Part shown: in pieces, positions 1-5,431 of the stretch | Layout of the letters: each line of letters opens with the position of its first letter | Position numbering within the stretch: the stretch's first letter is position 1 | Assembly (NCBI GenBank): GCA_008933045.1 | Contig: WBXJ01000192.1 | Location: 1-5,431 of the forward strand | DNA: 5,431 nucleotides | Source: Verrucomicrobiota bacterium | GTDB taxonomy: Bacteria; Verrucomicrobiota; Verrucomicrobiia; Limisphaerales; SXQI01 | Direction of reading: 5' to 3' | Position numbers and translations under genes: made by a program | The notes under the pieces: generated by a model | Seen by the model: only the letters and a program-made list of their open reading frames with translations | Database searches by the model: none | What the model was told of the DNA's origin: nothing

Positions 1-97
1 CGCTCCGGATGACGAATTGGTAGCTGCGGGGAATCACCGCCACCGCCAGTGCGCCGGCGAACGGTAGTCCAATGATGCTTGTGAGAAGGATGGACAT
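1..97 (-). CDS. nuoM: NADH-quinone oxidoreductase subunit M, N-terminal fragment (cut by window edge)
   Basis: This is the first 32 codons of a gene that runs off the left edge. The start ATG (complement of CAT at 95-97) lies 2 bp after the nuoL stop codon. The visible peptide begins MSILLTSIIGLPFAGALAVA and continues with a Pro-Arg pair after a hydrophobic run, which fits the first transmembrane helix of an antiporter-like Complex I subunit. NuoM is one of three Mrp-antiporter-related proton channels in the membrane arm and normally follows nuoL, so the assignment rests mainly on position. Too little protein is visible to see the catalytic Glu/Lys residues. No Shine-Dalgarno sequence is evident: the bases before the ATG are the pyrimidine-containing end of nuoL, so translation probably depends on termination of nuoL. 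Confidence 0.85.
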   Translation of the reverse strand, partial: MSILLTSIIGLPFAGALAVAVIPRSYQFVIRS

Positions 98-99
98 GG

Positions 100-2016
100 T
101 TAGTTGCGGAAGACAAAAAAGAGCACAATGGCAACGCTCATCGCGAGAACGAAGGCGTAGTTTTGCAGGTTGCCGGTCTGCACGAGTCGCAAGGCCCTCC
201 CCATAATATCGGTGGTTCCCTGCAATCCACGCACCAAGAATCCGGAGATGAGGAATCGATCCGCAGCGTCCGCTAGAAACGAAAGAGCTCCTTGAGTTAT
301 GGCGATCAAAAAGCCGTAGATTTCATCCAAATAAAACCGATCACGCATCCCCCGAGCCAGGCATTGCATCTTATCCGGAAGCGGATCTCGTTGAGCCTGC
401 CAATAGAGGCCGACTGCAAGAGTGCCTCCCAAAAGGATGGATCCCAATCCAAACACCGCCGCGAAAGGAGCGTGGTTGAAGGGAGCAAAAATATGATCGA
501 AAATATTCGCGCTGACATGAGCACTCGGATTGAGGAACGTGTCGAGACCAAGGAAACCAGCGATCACCGTAAGGACCGCTAAAACGATGAGTGGAACGGT
601 CATGATTCGTGGTGATTCATGAGCATGCTCCGCAGACTCAGATCGTGCGTGACCGAAGAATGCCACGATCACTAGCCGGAACATGTAGAACGTGGTCAGC
701 GTCGCAACTAGGACCGCCAGAACGAAAAGTAACGTGTTTTGATGGAACGCGGTGGCGAGAATTTCGTCCTTACTAAAAAATCCGCTCAACGGAGGGAGAC
801 CACACAGGGCTAGAGTGCCGAGGACGAAAGTTTTAAAGGTCGTCGGCATCTTCTCCTTGAGGCCACCCATTTTCCAGATGTCCTGCTCATGATGCGCTGC
901 GTGAATCACGGAGCCCGCACCAAGGAAGAGCATCGCTTTAAAAAACGCATGCGTCGTCAGGTGGTACATCGCGGCGTTAGTCCCCGCGAGCCCCACGGAC
1001 ATGACCATATAACCAAGCTGAGAAAGGGTGGAATAGGCCAGAATTCTTTTGATATCGTTCTGTTGAACGGCCATTAAGGCTGCCAATAAAGCCGTGAAAC
1101 CGCCGATCCAAGCAATGATATCCAGCGCGGATATATGCCCTAGGAAGGCAAGACACGTTGGCCAACCGGGGGTGACTTGAAAAATGAAGAATACTCGGCA
1201 GAGCATGTACACTCCCGCCGCCACCATCGTCGCGGCGTGAATCAAGGCACTGACGGGAGTGGGGCCTTCCATCGCATCGGGCAACCAGACATGCAACGGA
1301 AACTGTGCGGACTTGCCCATCGCTCCCATGAAAATAAGTAACCCAACCAAACCAGCCGCGCTCCCGAGCATAGCCGGGGTGGCTACCAAACGCTGTTGGA
1401 GATGATCAAATTGGACAGAACCCACGAGGGTCCAGAGAATGATGATCCCGAGTAAAAATCCAAAATCACCGACGCGGTTCGTCAGAAAAGCCTTCTTGCA
1501 GGCATCAGCAGCCGAGGCTTTCCCAAACCAAAACCCAATCAGCAAGTAGGAAGAAATACCGACCAACTCCCAGAAGATGAACATCATGAAGAAATTGTTC
1601 GCGAGCACAATTCCGAGCATCGAGAACACAAACAAACTCAGTGATGCAAAGTAACGAGAATAGGAGGGATCATCCTTCATGTAGCCCACGGAGAAGATAT
1701 GAATCAACGTTCCAACTCCGGTCACTACGAGAAGCATCACCAAACTCAATCTGTCGAACAACAGTCCTAACTCGACGTTCAACTCCTGGACGGAAAGCCA
1801 GGTCAGGGCGGGAACCTGAACGACCTCGGTTTGTTGAAGGAGACCGAAAAACAACCAACTCAGCAGGAACGAAGCAGTCACAGCACTAATGGATATGCAA
1901 GCGCTGAGCCTAGGGTGATTTCGTGTGAAAAAAGTAATGATCAGAGCCGAAAGCAGGGGCAAGAAAAAAATGACCCACGCCCACGACTCCGGCAGTATTA
2001 GATTTGAATCGGACAT
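100..2016 (-). CDS. nuoL: NADH-quinone oxidoreductase subunit L (antiporter-like proton-pumping subunit)
   Basis: A complete 638-residue membrane protein and the distal proton channel of Complex I, somewhat longer than the E. coli protein (about 613). Many hydrophobic helices span the whole length. Family landmarks are intact: WELVGISSYLLIGFW at about 149-163 with the TM5 glutamate E150; NRVGD with D184; the TM7 lysine K235 in GAMGKSAQFPLHVWLPDAMEG, followed by PTPVSALIHAATMVAAGVY with H260; the broken-helix region around H352/H356 and K360 in THAFFKA; and K416 in GFFSKDEI, which matches the TM12 lysine. A His/Glu-containing loop (about 459-469) and a C-terminal region (about 540-610) fit the lateral helix HL that braces the membrane arm, followed by a last transmembrane helix (about 618-636). 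It starts 10 bp after nuoK and ends 2 bp before nuoM. The start codon is preceded by no strong Shine-Dalgarno sequence. Confidence 0.97.
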   Translation of the reverse strand: MSDSNLILPESWAWVIFFLPLLSALIITFFTRNHPRLSACISISAVTASFLLSWLFFGLLQQTEVVQVPALTWLSVQELNVELGLLFDRLSLVMLLVVTGVGTLIHIFSVGYMKDDPSYSRYFASLSLFVFSMLGIVLANNFFMMFIFWELVGISSYLLIGFWFGKASAADACKKAFLTNRVGDFGFLLGIIILWTLVGSVQFDHLQQRLVATPAMLGSAAGLVGLLIFMGAMGKSAQFPLHVWLPDAMEGPTPVSALIHAATMVAAGVYMLCRVFFIFQVTPGWPTCLAFLGHISALDIIAWIGGFTALLAALMAVQQNDIKRILAYSTLSQLGYMVMSVGLAGTNAAMYHLTTHAFFKAMLFLGAGSVIHAAHHEQDIWKMGGLKEKMPTTFKTFVLGTLALCGLPPLSGFFSKDEILATAFHQNTLLFVLAVLVATLTTFYMFRLVIVAFFGHARSESAEHAHESPRIMTVPLIVLAVLTVIAGFLGLDTFLNPSAHVSANIFDHIFAPFNHAPFAAVFGLGSILLGGTLAVGLYWQAQRDPLPDKMQCLARGMRDRFYLDEIYGFLIAITQGALSFLADAADRFLISGFLVRGLQGTTDIMGRALRLVQTGNLQNYAFVLAMSVAIVLFFVFRN

Positions 2017-2026
2017 ATCAGGATAC

Positions 2027-2338
2027 TTACAGTTTCAGCGAGGCCAAATCCTCGGTATGTGCCGTCTGCCGTTTGCGATACAAGGCCACAATCAATGCCA
2101 AACCGACGGCGACTTCAGCCGCCGCCACCGTGATGATAAAGAGAACCATGACCTGACCATCCAGATTATTGGTAAACCGTGAAAGAGCTACCAATGCAAG
2201 GTTCGCTGCGTTGAGCATTAGCTCCAAACACATATAAATGAGGAAAAGATTCCGTCGCGCAATCACCCCAAAAAGGCCGAGGCAAAACAACGCTGCACTA
2301 ACGATGAGGTATTCTTGAAGTCCCACGGGGTGGTTCAT
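2027..2338 (-). CDS. nuoK: NADH-quinone oxidoreductase subunit K
   Basis: A complete 103-residue membrane subunit, the usual family size (about 100). Three hydrophobic helices are visible at about 8-27, 32-54 and 62-86. The two functionally important buried glutamates of the family are present: E39 in CLELMLNA on TM2 and E75 in AAAEVAVGLAL on TM3. They are 36 residues apart, as in the E. coli pair E36/E72. These sit on the polar axis that carries protons between the quinone-side subunits and the antiporter-like subunits. The start ATG overlaps the nuoJ stop in an ATGA tetranucleotide, a classic translational-coupling arrangement. It is the only gene in the window with a clear ribosome binding site. 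The gene ends 10 bp before nuoL. Confidence 0.97.
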   Translation of the reverse strand: MNHPVGLQEYLIVSAALFCLGLFGVIARRNLFLIYMCLELMLNAANLALVALSRFTNNLDGQVMVLFIITVAAAEVAVGLALIVALYRKRQTAHTEDLASLKL

Positions 2339-2841
2339 TTTAAATCCTTTTTGCTCAGCAGAATCGCTCCGACAACCCCCACAAGCAACAGGAGGGATAG
2401 CACTTCAAACGGCAGGAGGTAGTTCTTAAAAAGAATCATCCCCAGTGATTTCGTGTCACCTTCGACAGTGGCCACCACCGCCTTTTCGTTGAGTCCAGCT
2501 TTAGTAAACACTCGAAAAACCAAGATGTAAAAAATCGAAGCGACGGAGAGGATGCCTAACCCAACCCCCATAATGTTCACCTTTCGACGTTCTTCCTCCT
2601 TCAAGTCCAACAACATAATTACAAAAACAAAGACCACGAGAACGGCCCCCGCGTAGACTAAGATTTGGACCGCAGCGAGAAAAAATGCATTCAACAGTAC
2701 GAACAGCCCTGCCATCGAAATGATGGTGAGCACCAAAAACATGGCACTGGTGACAGGGTTGCGGCTAAGTGGATTGAAAACCACCAAAAACCCGCAGATC
2801 AAGGTCAGCGCGGCGAAAATGTAAAATGCAATATCCTGCAT
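2335..2841 (-). CDS. nuoJ: NADH-quinone oxidoreductase subunit J
   Basis: A complete 168-residue membrane subunit, close to the usual bacterial length (E. coli about 184). Five hydrophobic segments are visible: about 3-22, 28-50, 54-78, 90-110 and 142-162. The third contains ILVYAGAVLVVFVFVIMLL, the conserved TM3 with the YAGAV signature (63-67). In solved Complex I structures this helix carries a pi-bulge linked to coupling between quinone reduction and proton pumping. A charged DLKEEERRK stretch (79-87) separates TM3 from TM4. The start is well supported: the frame upstream of the ATG meets stop codons within ten codons, with none of ATG, GTG or TTG between the nearest stop and the ATG. The gene lies 28 bp downstream of nuoI and overlaps nuoK by 4 bp. 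No convincing Shine-Dalgarno sequence sits at the usual distance. Confidence 0.96.
   Translation of the reverse strand: MQDIAFYIFAALTLICGFLVVFNPLSRNPVTSAMFLVLTIISMAGLFVLLNAFFLAAVQILVYAGAVLVVFVFVIMLLDLKEEERRKVNIMGVGLGILSVASIFYILVFRVFTKAGLNEKAVVATVEGDTKSLGMILFKNYLLPFEVLSLLLLVGVVGAILLSKKDLK
2345..2350 (-). promoter_or_regulatory. Shine-Dalgarno site for nuoK, embedded in the end of nuoJ
   Basis: On the minus strand this reads AAAGGA, with a 6-base spacer (TTTAAA) before the nuoK ATG. It lies inside the last Lys-Lys-Asp codons of nuoJ, so ribosomes finishing nuoJ would pass over it. With the ATGA stop/start overlap this supports coupled translation of J and K. It is the only well-spaced purine-rich site among the six start codons in the window. 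Confidence 0.7.
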
Positions 2842-2869
2842 GATATGAGTTCAGATCTATCCCAAAACT

Positions 2870-3403
2870 TTATGGTGCGACCCCTTGATGCAATGCCTCC
2901 TGAGCTTTGCGTTTCCACTTCTGGATCCTATCCTGATGCACACCGCCCAATGCTAGAAGCTTATCCTTATCGTAAATCATTTCCTGACGACTAGTTCCCG
3001 TCAGCGAATAATCATTCATCAAGAAAATTGCTTCCTCCGGACAAACCTCCTGACAAAATCCGCAGAAGATACAGCGAAGCATGTTGATATCAAACTCCAG
3101 CGGTCCCTTTTCGACATTCCCCGAGTCGCTGCCGCCTGCAGGGCCGGGTGGTGTAATGCGAATGGCCTTCGGAGGACACACAAACTCACACAGTTGGCAG
3201 GACACACATTTGGTCCGGCCGACTTGATCTTTAACAAGATAGGGAGCACCCCGATAGTTCGGTGGAACTGTCCACTTTTGTTCGGGGTATTGCATGGTGA
3301 CTTTCTTGCGAAAGAAATGTCTCGCAGTCACCTTCAATCCCCCCAGCAAGGTTGGCAGGTAAAGCCGCTCAAAAAAGCTTAGCTCAGCGCGTTTGACAAT
3401 CAT
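2870..3403 (-). CDS. nuoI: NADH-quinone oxidoreductase subunit I (2x[4Fe-4S] ferredoxin-like)
   Basis: A complete 177-residue peripheral subunit that carries electrons from the NuoG side to NuoB and quinone. Two full 4Fe-4S motifs are visible: C66-x2-C69-x2-C72-x3-C76-P and C111-x2-C114-x2-C117-x3-C121-P. As in all 8Fe ferredoxin folds, the fourth Cys of each motif is expected to serve the other cluster (N6a and N6b). The N-terminal 35 residues, with an amphipathic stretch and FRKKVT, fit the membrane-anchoring region. The linker between motifs contains a Gly/Pro/Ser-rich segment (about 85-100) ending at GPLEFDINMLRC, the usual lead-in to the second motif. The basic C-terminal tail (about 158-172) follows a conserved YDKDKLL-like element. 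The start is fixed by an in-frame TGA only three codons upstream, with no other start codon between. The gene lies 43 bp after nuoH and 28 bp before nuoJ. Confidence 0.98.
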   Translation of the reverse strand: MIVKRAELSFFERLYLPTLLGGLKVTARHFFRKKVTMQYPEQKWTVPPNYRGAPYLVKDQVGRTKCVSCQLCEFVCPPKAIRITPPGPAGGSDSGNVEKGPLEFDINMLRCIFCGFCQEVCPEEAIFLMNDYSLTGTSRQEMIYDKDKLLALGGVHQDRIQKWKRKAQEALHQGVAP

Positions 3404-3446
3404 ATCAGCGGATCAAGAAGATCAAAATTTAAGTTTAAGAACGAAT

Positions 3447-4463
3447 TCATGCACGTACCCAGAGCCACACGGCATAAGCTAACACGTTCAACAGGGCAAA
3501 TGGAAGGAACCGGCGCCAACCCAAATCCATGAGTTGATCATAACGGAACCTCGGAAGCATCCACCGTATCCAAATAAAGAGCACCATAAACGCGAGCATT
3601 TTGGCGATAAACACTCCGATATGTAGGGCACCGTACATCCATGCATTGCTTAAAGCAGGCTCAGAAAACCAAGGCAACGTCCATCCACCAAAGAACAAGG
3701 TGACCATCATCGCCGAGGCCGAAATCATGTTGGCATACTCTCCCATGAAGAAGAGTGCGAATTTCATGGAGCTGTATTCGGTATGATAACCCGCCACCAA
3801 TTCGGACTCCGATTCGGGCATGTCAAAGGGAAGCCGATTGGTTTCAGCGAAGGAAGAAACTAAAAAAATCACGAAGGAAAACGGCGCATATAAAACCAAC
3901 CAACCATGGTTCGATTGATATTCGATCACTTTGCTCAGGTTCAAATCGCCCACTAACATGAACACGGGGATTACCGCTAAACCCATCGCGAGTTCGTAGG
4001 AAATCATTTGTGCACTGGACCGGATACCACCCAAAAACGGATACTTGGAGTTGGAGGCGTAGCCCGCGAGGACAATTCCGTAAACACCGAGTGACACAAT
4101 GCCAAAGGTGTAGAGTATTCCGACGTTTAAGTCCGCGATCACCATTTTCTGGTGACCGATTGTTGAACCGAACGGGATCACCGCCATGGTTAAAAAAGCG
4201 GGAACCATCGCAATGGCCGGTGCCAACCAAAAGTAAGCCTTCCGCACATGGGCTGGGGTAAAATCCTCTTTGAGCAGAAACTTTATTCCGTCCGCTAAGG
4301 GTTGAAGCATCCCCTGAGGGCCCACACGATTGGGGCCGACGCGATCTTGAATCCAAGCCGATATCTTGCGTTCAGCCATGACTGAATACGCGATCATCGG
4401 CATCACCAGAGCAAATACTCCGACGACTTTCAGCGCGCTAAACAAAAGAAATTCTAGGTTCAT
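3447..4463 (-). CDS. nuoH: NADH-quinone oxidoreductase subunit H
   Basis: A complete 338-residue membrane subunit (E. coli about 325) that anchors the peripheral arm and forms the quinone entry channel. About eight hydrophobic segments are visible. Family landmarks occur in order: ERK at 31-33 and RVGPNRVGPQG at 41-51; GIRSSAQMISYE at 146-157; the long acidic cytoplasmic loop AETNRLPFDMPESESELVAG at 206-225, then YHTEYSSMKFALFFMGEYANM to 246; and the C-terminal WIRWMLPRFRYDQLMDLGW at 298-316. The loop acids line the quinone cavity and the start of the proton path in known structures. The loop reads PESESEL where many relatives have PEAE, a mild variation. The nuoG stop lies 42 bp upstream in the same frame. 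The intervening codons contain no ATG, GTG or TTG, so the ATG before NLEFLLF is the likely start. No clear Shine-Dalgarno sequence is present. Confidence 0.98.
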   Translation of the reverse strand: MNLEFLLFSALKVVGVFALVMPMIAYSVMAERKISAWIQDRVGPNRVGPQGMLQPLADGIKFLLKEDFTPAHVRKAYFWLAPAIAMVPAFLTMAVIPFGSTIGHQKMVIADLNVGILYTFGIVSLGVYGIVLAGYASNSKYPFLGGIRSSAQMISYELAMGLAVIPVFMLVGDLNLSKVIEYQSNHGWLVLYAPFSFVIFLVSSFAETNRLPFDMPESESELVAGYHTEYSSMKFALFFMGEYANMISASAMMVTLFFGGWTLPWFSEPALSNAWMYGALHIGVFIAKMLAFMVLFIWIRWMLPRFRYDQLMDLGWRRFLPFALLNVLAYAVWLWVRA

Positions 4464-4505
4464 CAGTGGGTCGAACTTCGTCTGGTAATTCTTTTTCTTG
4501 TCAGA

Positions 4506-5431
4506 TTAAATAGCAATCGTGACACCTTGGTCACCCAAGCTCGCCCATGTGACCCCTGCCAAAGCGGGCGTCTCTTGAGCCATCGCATTAAATAAGCCCT
4601 CGATGCTCACCGGCCCACCCGAGCCATTGAACACAAGTTCATTGAGCACTTCCCACTCGGGGCGAGCCGCGCCGGTTGGTTCCACGGCTTTCATAAATTT
4701 CTGCACACGCCCCTTGTGATTGATGAACGTGCCGCGTTTTTCGGCATGCGCACAACCCGGCAATAAATAATGGGCCTTTGCTGTCGTCGCATTCGGGAGA
4801 ATATCAAAGGCGATGAGGCATTCCACTTTATCCAACAATTCTGGAGCGATCCCTGCTTTCGTGACATCCTCGCCGAGCACCAGCAAAGTCTTAATCGAAC
4901 CACTCCTGATCCCTGCCGCAATGGTTGGGATTTTTGAACCCATGCGCTCGGTTGAAATGCCTGTGAGTCGCGCCCCTGTGCTGTTGGGGTTCCTGTCGGA
5001 AGCCACGAGCAAATGATCCGCTTCACCGAAGCGTGGGACCGAATCCGTCAGCGCGTTCGATTTCTTTGCTAGCTTCGCGAGAAGGTAAAGTTCCTCAGTT
5101 GTCTGTCGGGCAGAGCCGATAATTGCCACGGAACCGAGGCCAGCACCACTGAGTCGCGCAGTGATTTCACTCATTGCGACCTTCCATTTGCCGACCACCT
5201 GAGGTGCATTTCCGCGTCGAATCATCACCTCCTGCAACCGATCCGCGCGACCGATCCATTTGTAATTGAGGCGACCTTGATCACACATCCATGAGGAATT
5301 AACCGCATCTTTCTGACGGGGTTCATAGCGGTGTAATTGCCCTTCGCGAGAACCCATGACAATGTTGCAACCCGTGCCGCAGCTTGTGCAAAGACTCTTG
5401 GTTTCTTTGAGAAACCATACCCGCATTTTAA
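4506..5431 (-). CDS. nuoG: NADH-quinone oxidoreductase subunit G, C-terminal part (5' end beyond window)
   Basis: The reading frame is open to the right edge, so the ATG at 5424-5426 is probably an internal Met and the ferredoxin-like N-terminal region lies outside. Counting from that Met, a Mo/W-bis-MGD type 4Fe-4S motif is complete: C13-x2-C16-x3-C20-x27-C48, with RVWFLKETKSLC before it and WMCDQGRLNYKW around the last Cys. This matches the N7 cluster ligands of E. coli and Thermus NuoG, which are absent from mitochondrial NDUFS1. Next comes a Rossmann-like molybdopterin-oxidoreductase remnant: AIIGSARQTTEELYLLAKLA (101-120), DRNPNSTGARLTG (144-156), LLVLGED (181-187) and the LLPGCAHAEKRGTFINHKGR motif (221-240). 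Only about 258 residues follow the last N7 Cys, far fewer than in E. coli (total about 908). The domain is not expected to bind a cofactor; its role is structural in the NADH-oxidising module. It ends 42 bp before nuoH. Confidence 0.93.
   Translation of the reverse strand, partial: KMRVWFLKETKSLCTSCGTGCNIVMGSREGQLHRYEPRQKDAVNSSWMCDQGRLNYKWIGRADRLQEVMIRRGNAPQVVGKWKVAMSEITARLSGAGLGSVAIIGSARQTTEELYLLAKLAKKSNALTDSVPRFGEADHLLVASDRNPNSTGARLTGISTERMGSKIPTIAAGIRSGSIKTLLVLGEDVTKAGIAPELLDKVECLIAFDILPNATTAKAHYLLPGCAHAEKRGTFINHKGRVQKFMKAVEPTGAARPEWEVLNELVFNGSGGPVSIEGLFNAMAQETPALAGVTWASLGDQGVTIAI

Larger units (their letters stand above)
1..5431 (-). other. nuo (Complex I) operon segment, nuoG' to nuoM'
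   Basis: Seven same-strand genes in canonical nuo order, with every spacer 43 bp or less, one 4-bp overlap and no visible terminator, are best read as part of one polycistronic transcript running right to left. The promoter is expected upstream of the window, beyond nuoG. No spacer contains a stem followed by a T-run, and there is no space for an internal promoter except within coding sequence. Confidence 0.9.

Noticed and set aside
292..582. A 96-codon plus-strand open frame antisense to the C-terminal part of nuoL.
   Set aside because: No recognisable protein. The highly charged composition is what the complement of hydrophobic membrane codons yields.
768..784. Run of six A/T bases in nuoL (FFSK region) as a possible frameshift-slippery site.
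   Set aside because: The run is not in the X_XXY_YYZ phase of the nuoL frame, and the codons encode the conserved GFFSKDE motif.
2665..2994. A 109-codon plus-strand open frame spanning the nuoJ start and the nuoI end.
   Set aside because: It is antisense to two conserved genes, with a His/Gln/Lys-rich product of no recognisable type. It is explained as the complement of nuoJ/nuoI codons.
3404..3446. Possible regulatory hairpin in the nuoH-nuoI spacer (two GATC units around AAGAA).
   Set aside because: The stem is only 4 base pairs with no T-run or extended symmetry, too weak to call a terminator or operator.
3844..4356. A 170-codon open frame on the minus strand inside nuoH.
   Set aside because: It is an alternate frame of the well-supported nuoH, rich in Arg/Ser/Gly/Cys with no recognisable domain or hydrophobic pattern. 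A shadow frame.
4471..4480. Small inverted repeat (CGAACTTCG) before the nuoH start.
   Set aside because: The two arms leave a single-base loop, so it cannot fold as a hairpin. It is short enough to arise by chance.
4691..5026. A 111-codon minus-strand open frame inside nuoG.
   Set aside because: It overlaps conserved NuoG motifs in another frame, has a Trp/Arg/Cys-rich composition, and has no ribosome binding site or family resemblance.
5424..5426. ATG near the right edge as a true start of a stand-alone N7-domain protein.
   Set aside because: The frame remains open upstream to the edge, the N7 motif starts only 12 residues later, and NuoG normally has a ferredoxin-like N-terminal region before it. 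An internal Met is much more likely, although the window edge prevents proof.

Overview
The window is an uninterrupted stretch of a bacterial respiratory Complex I operon (proton-translocating NADH:quinone oxidoreductase, NDH-1). All genes are on the minus strand and are transcribed from right to left, in the canonical order nuoG (3' part), nuoH, nuoI, nuoJ, nuoK, nuoL, nuoM (5' end only). Coding sequence fills nearly everything. Gaps are 42 bp (G-H), 43 bp (H-I), 28 bp (I-J), a 4-bp overlap (J-K), 10 bp (K-L) and 2 bp (L-M). There is no room for another gene, and I see no RNA gene, mobile element, CRISPR array, internal promoter or terminator.

Right edge (4506-5431): the C-terminal part of NuoG. 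It carries the Cys motif of the off-pathway N7 iron-sulfur cluster, followed by an unusually short molybdopterin-oxidoreductase-like domain. Middle (2870-4463): NuoH, the membrane subunit forming much of the quinone chamber, and NuoI, the peripheral ferredoxin-like subunit with two [4Fe-4S] clusters (N6a/N6b). Left half (1-2841): the membrane-arm subunits NuoJ and NuoK, the antiporter-like proton pump NuoL, and the first 32 codons of NuoM. nuoA-F are expected beyond the right edge, and the rest of nuoM plus nuoN beyond the left edge.

Functionally, electrons from NADH enter through NuoEFG and pass through NuoI to quinone at the NuoBDH interface. Conformational or electrostatic coupling then drives proton transfer through NuoH/J/K and the antiporter-like subunits L/M/N. 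The key charged residues and all cluster-ligating cysteines visible here are intact, so the complex looks functional.

Organism: a Gram-negative-type bacterium with base composition near 50% GC by eye (not computed). The full nuoG-M order, the compact N7-bearing NuoG and the general sequence flavour suggest a Verrucomicrobiota/PVC-like lineage. This is an impression from memory, not a search result. Five of the six visible start codons lack a clear Shine-Dalgarno sequence. I did not find an undescribed system here. The window is conserved housekeeping DNA with a few minor points of interest.
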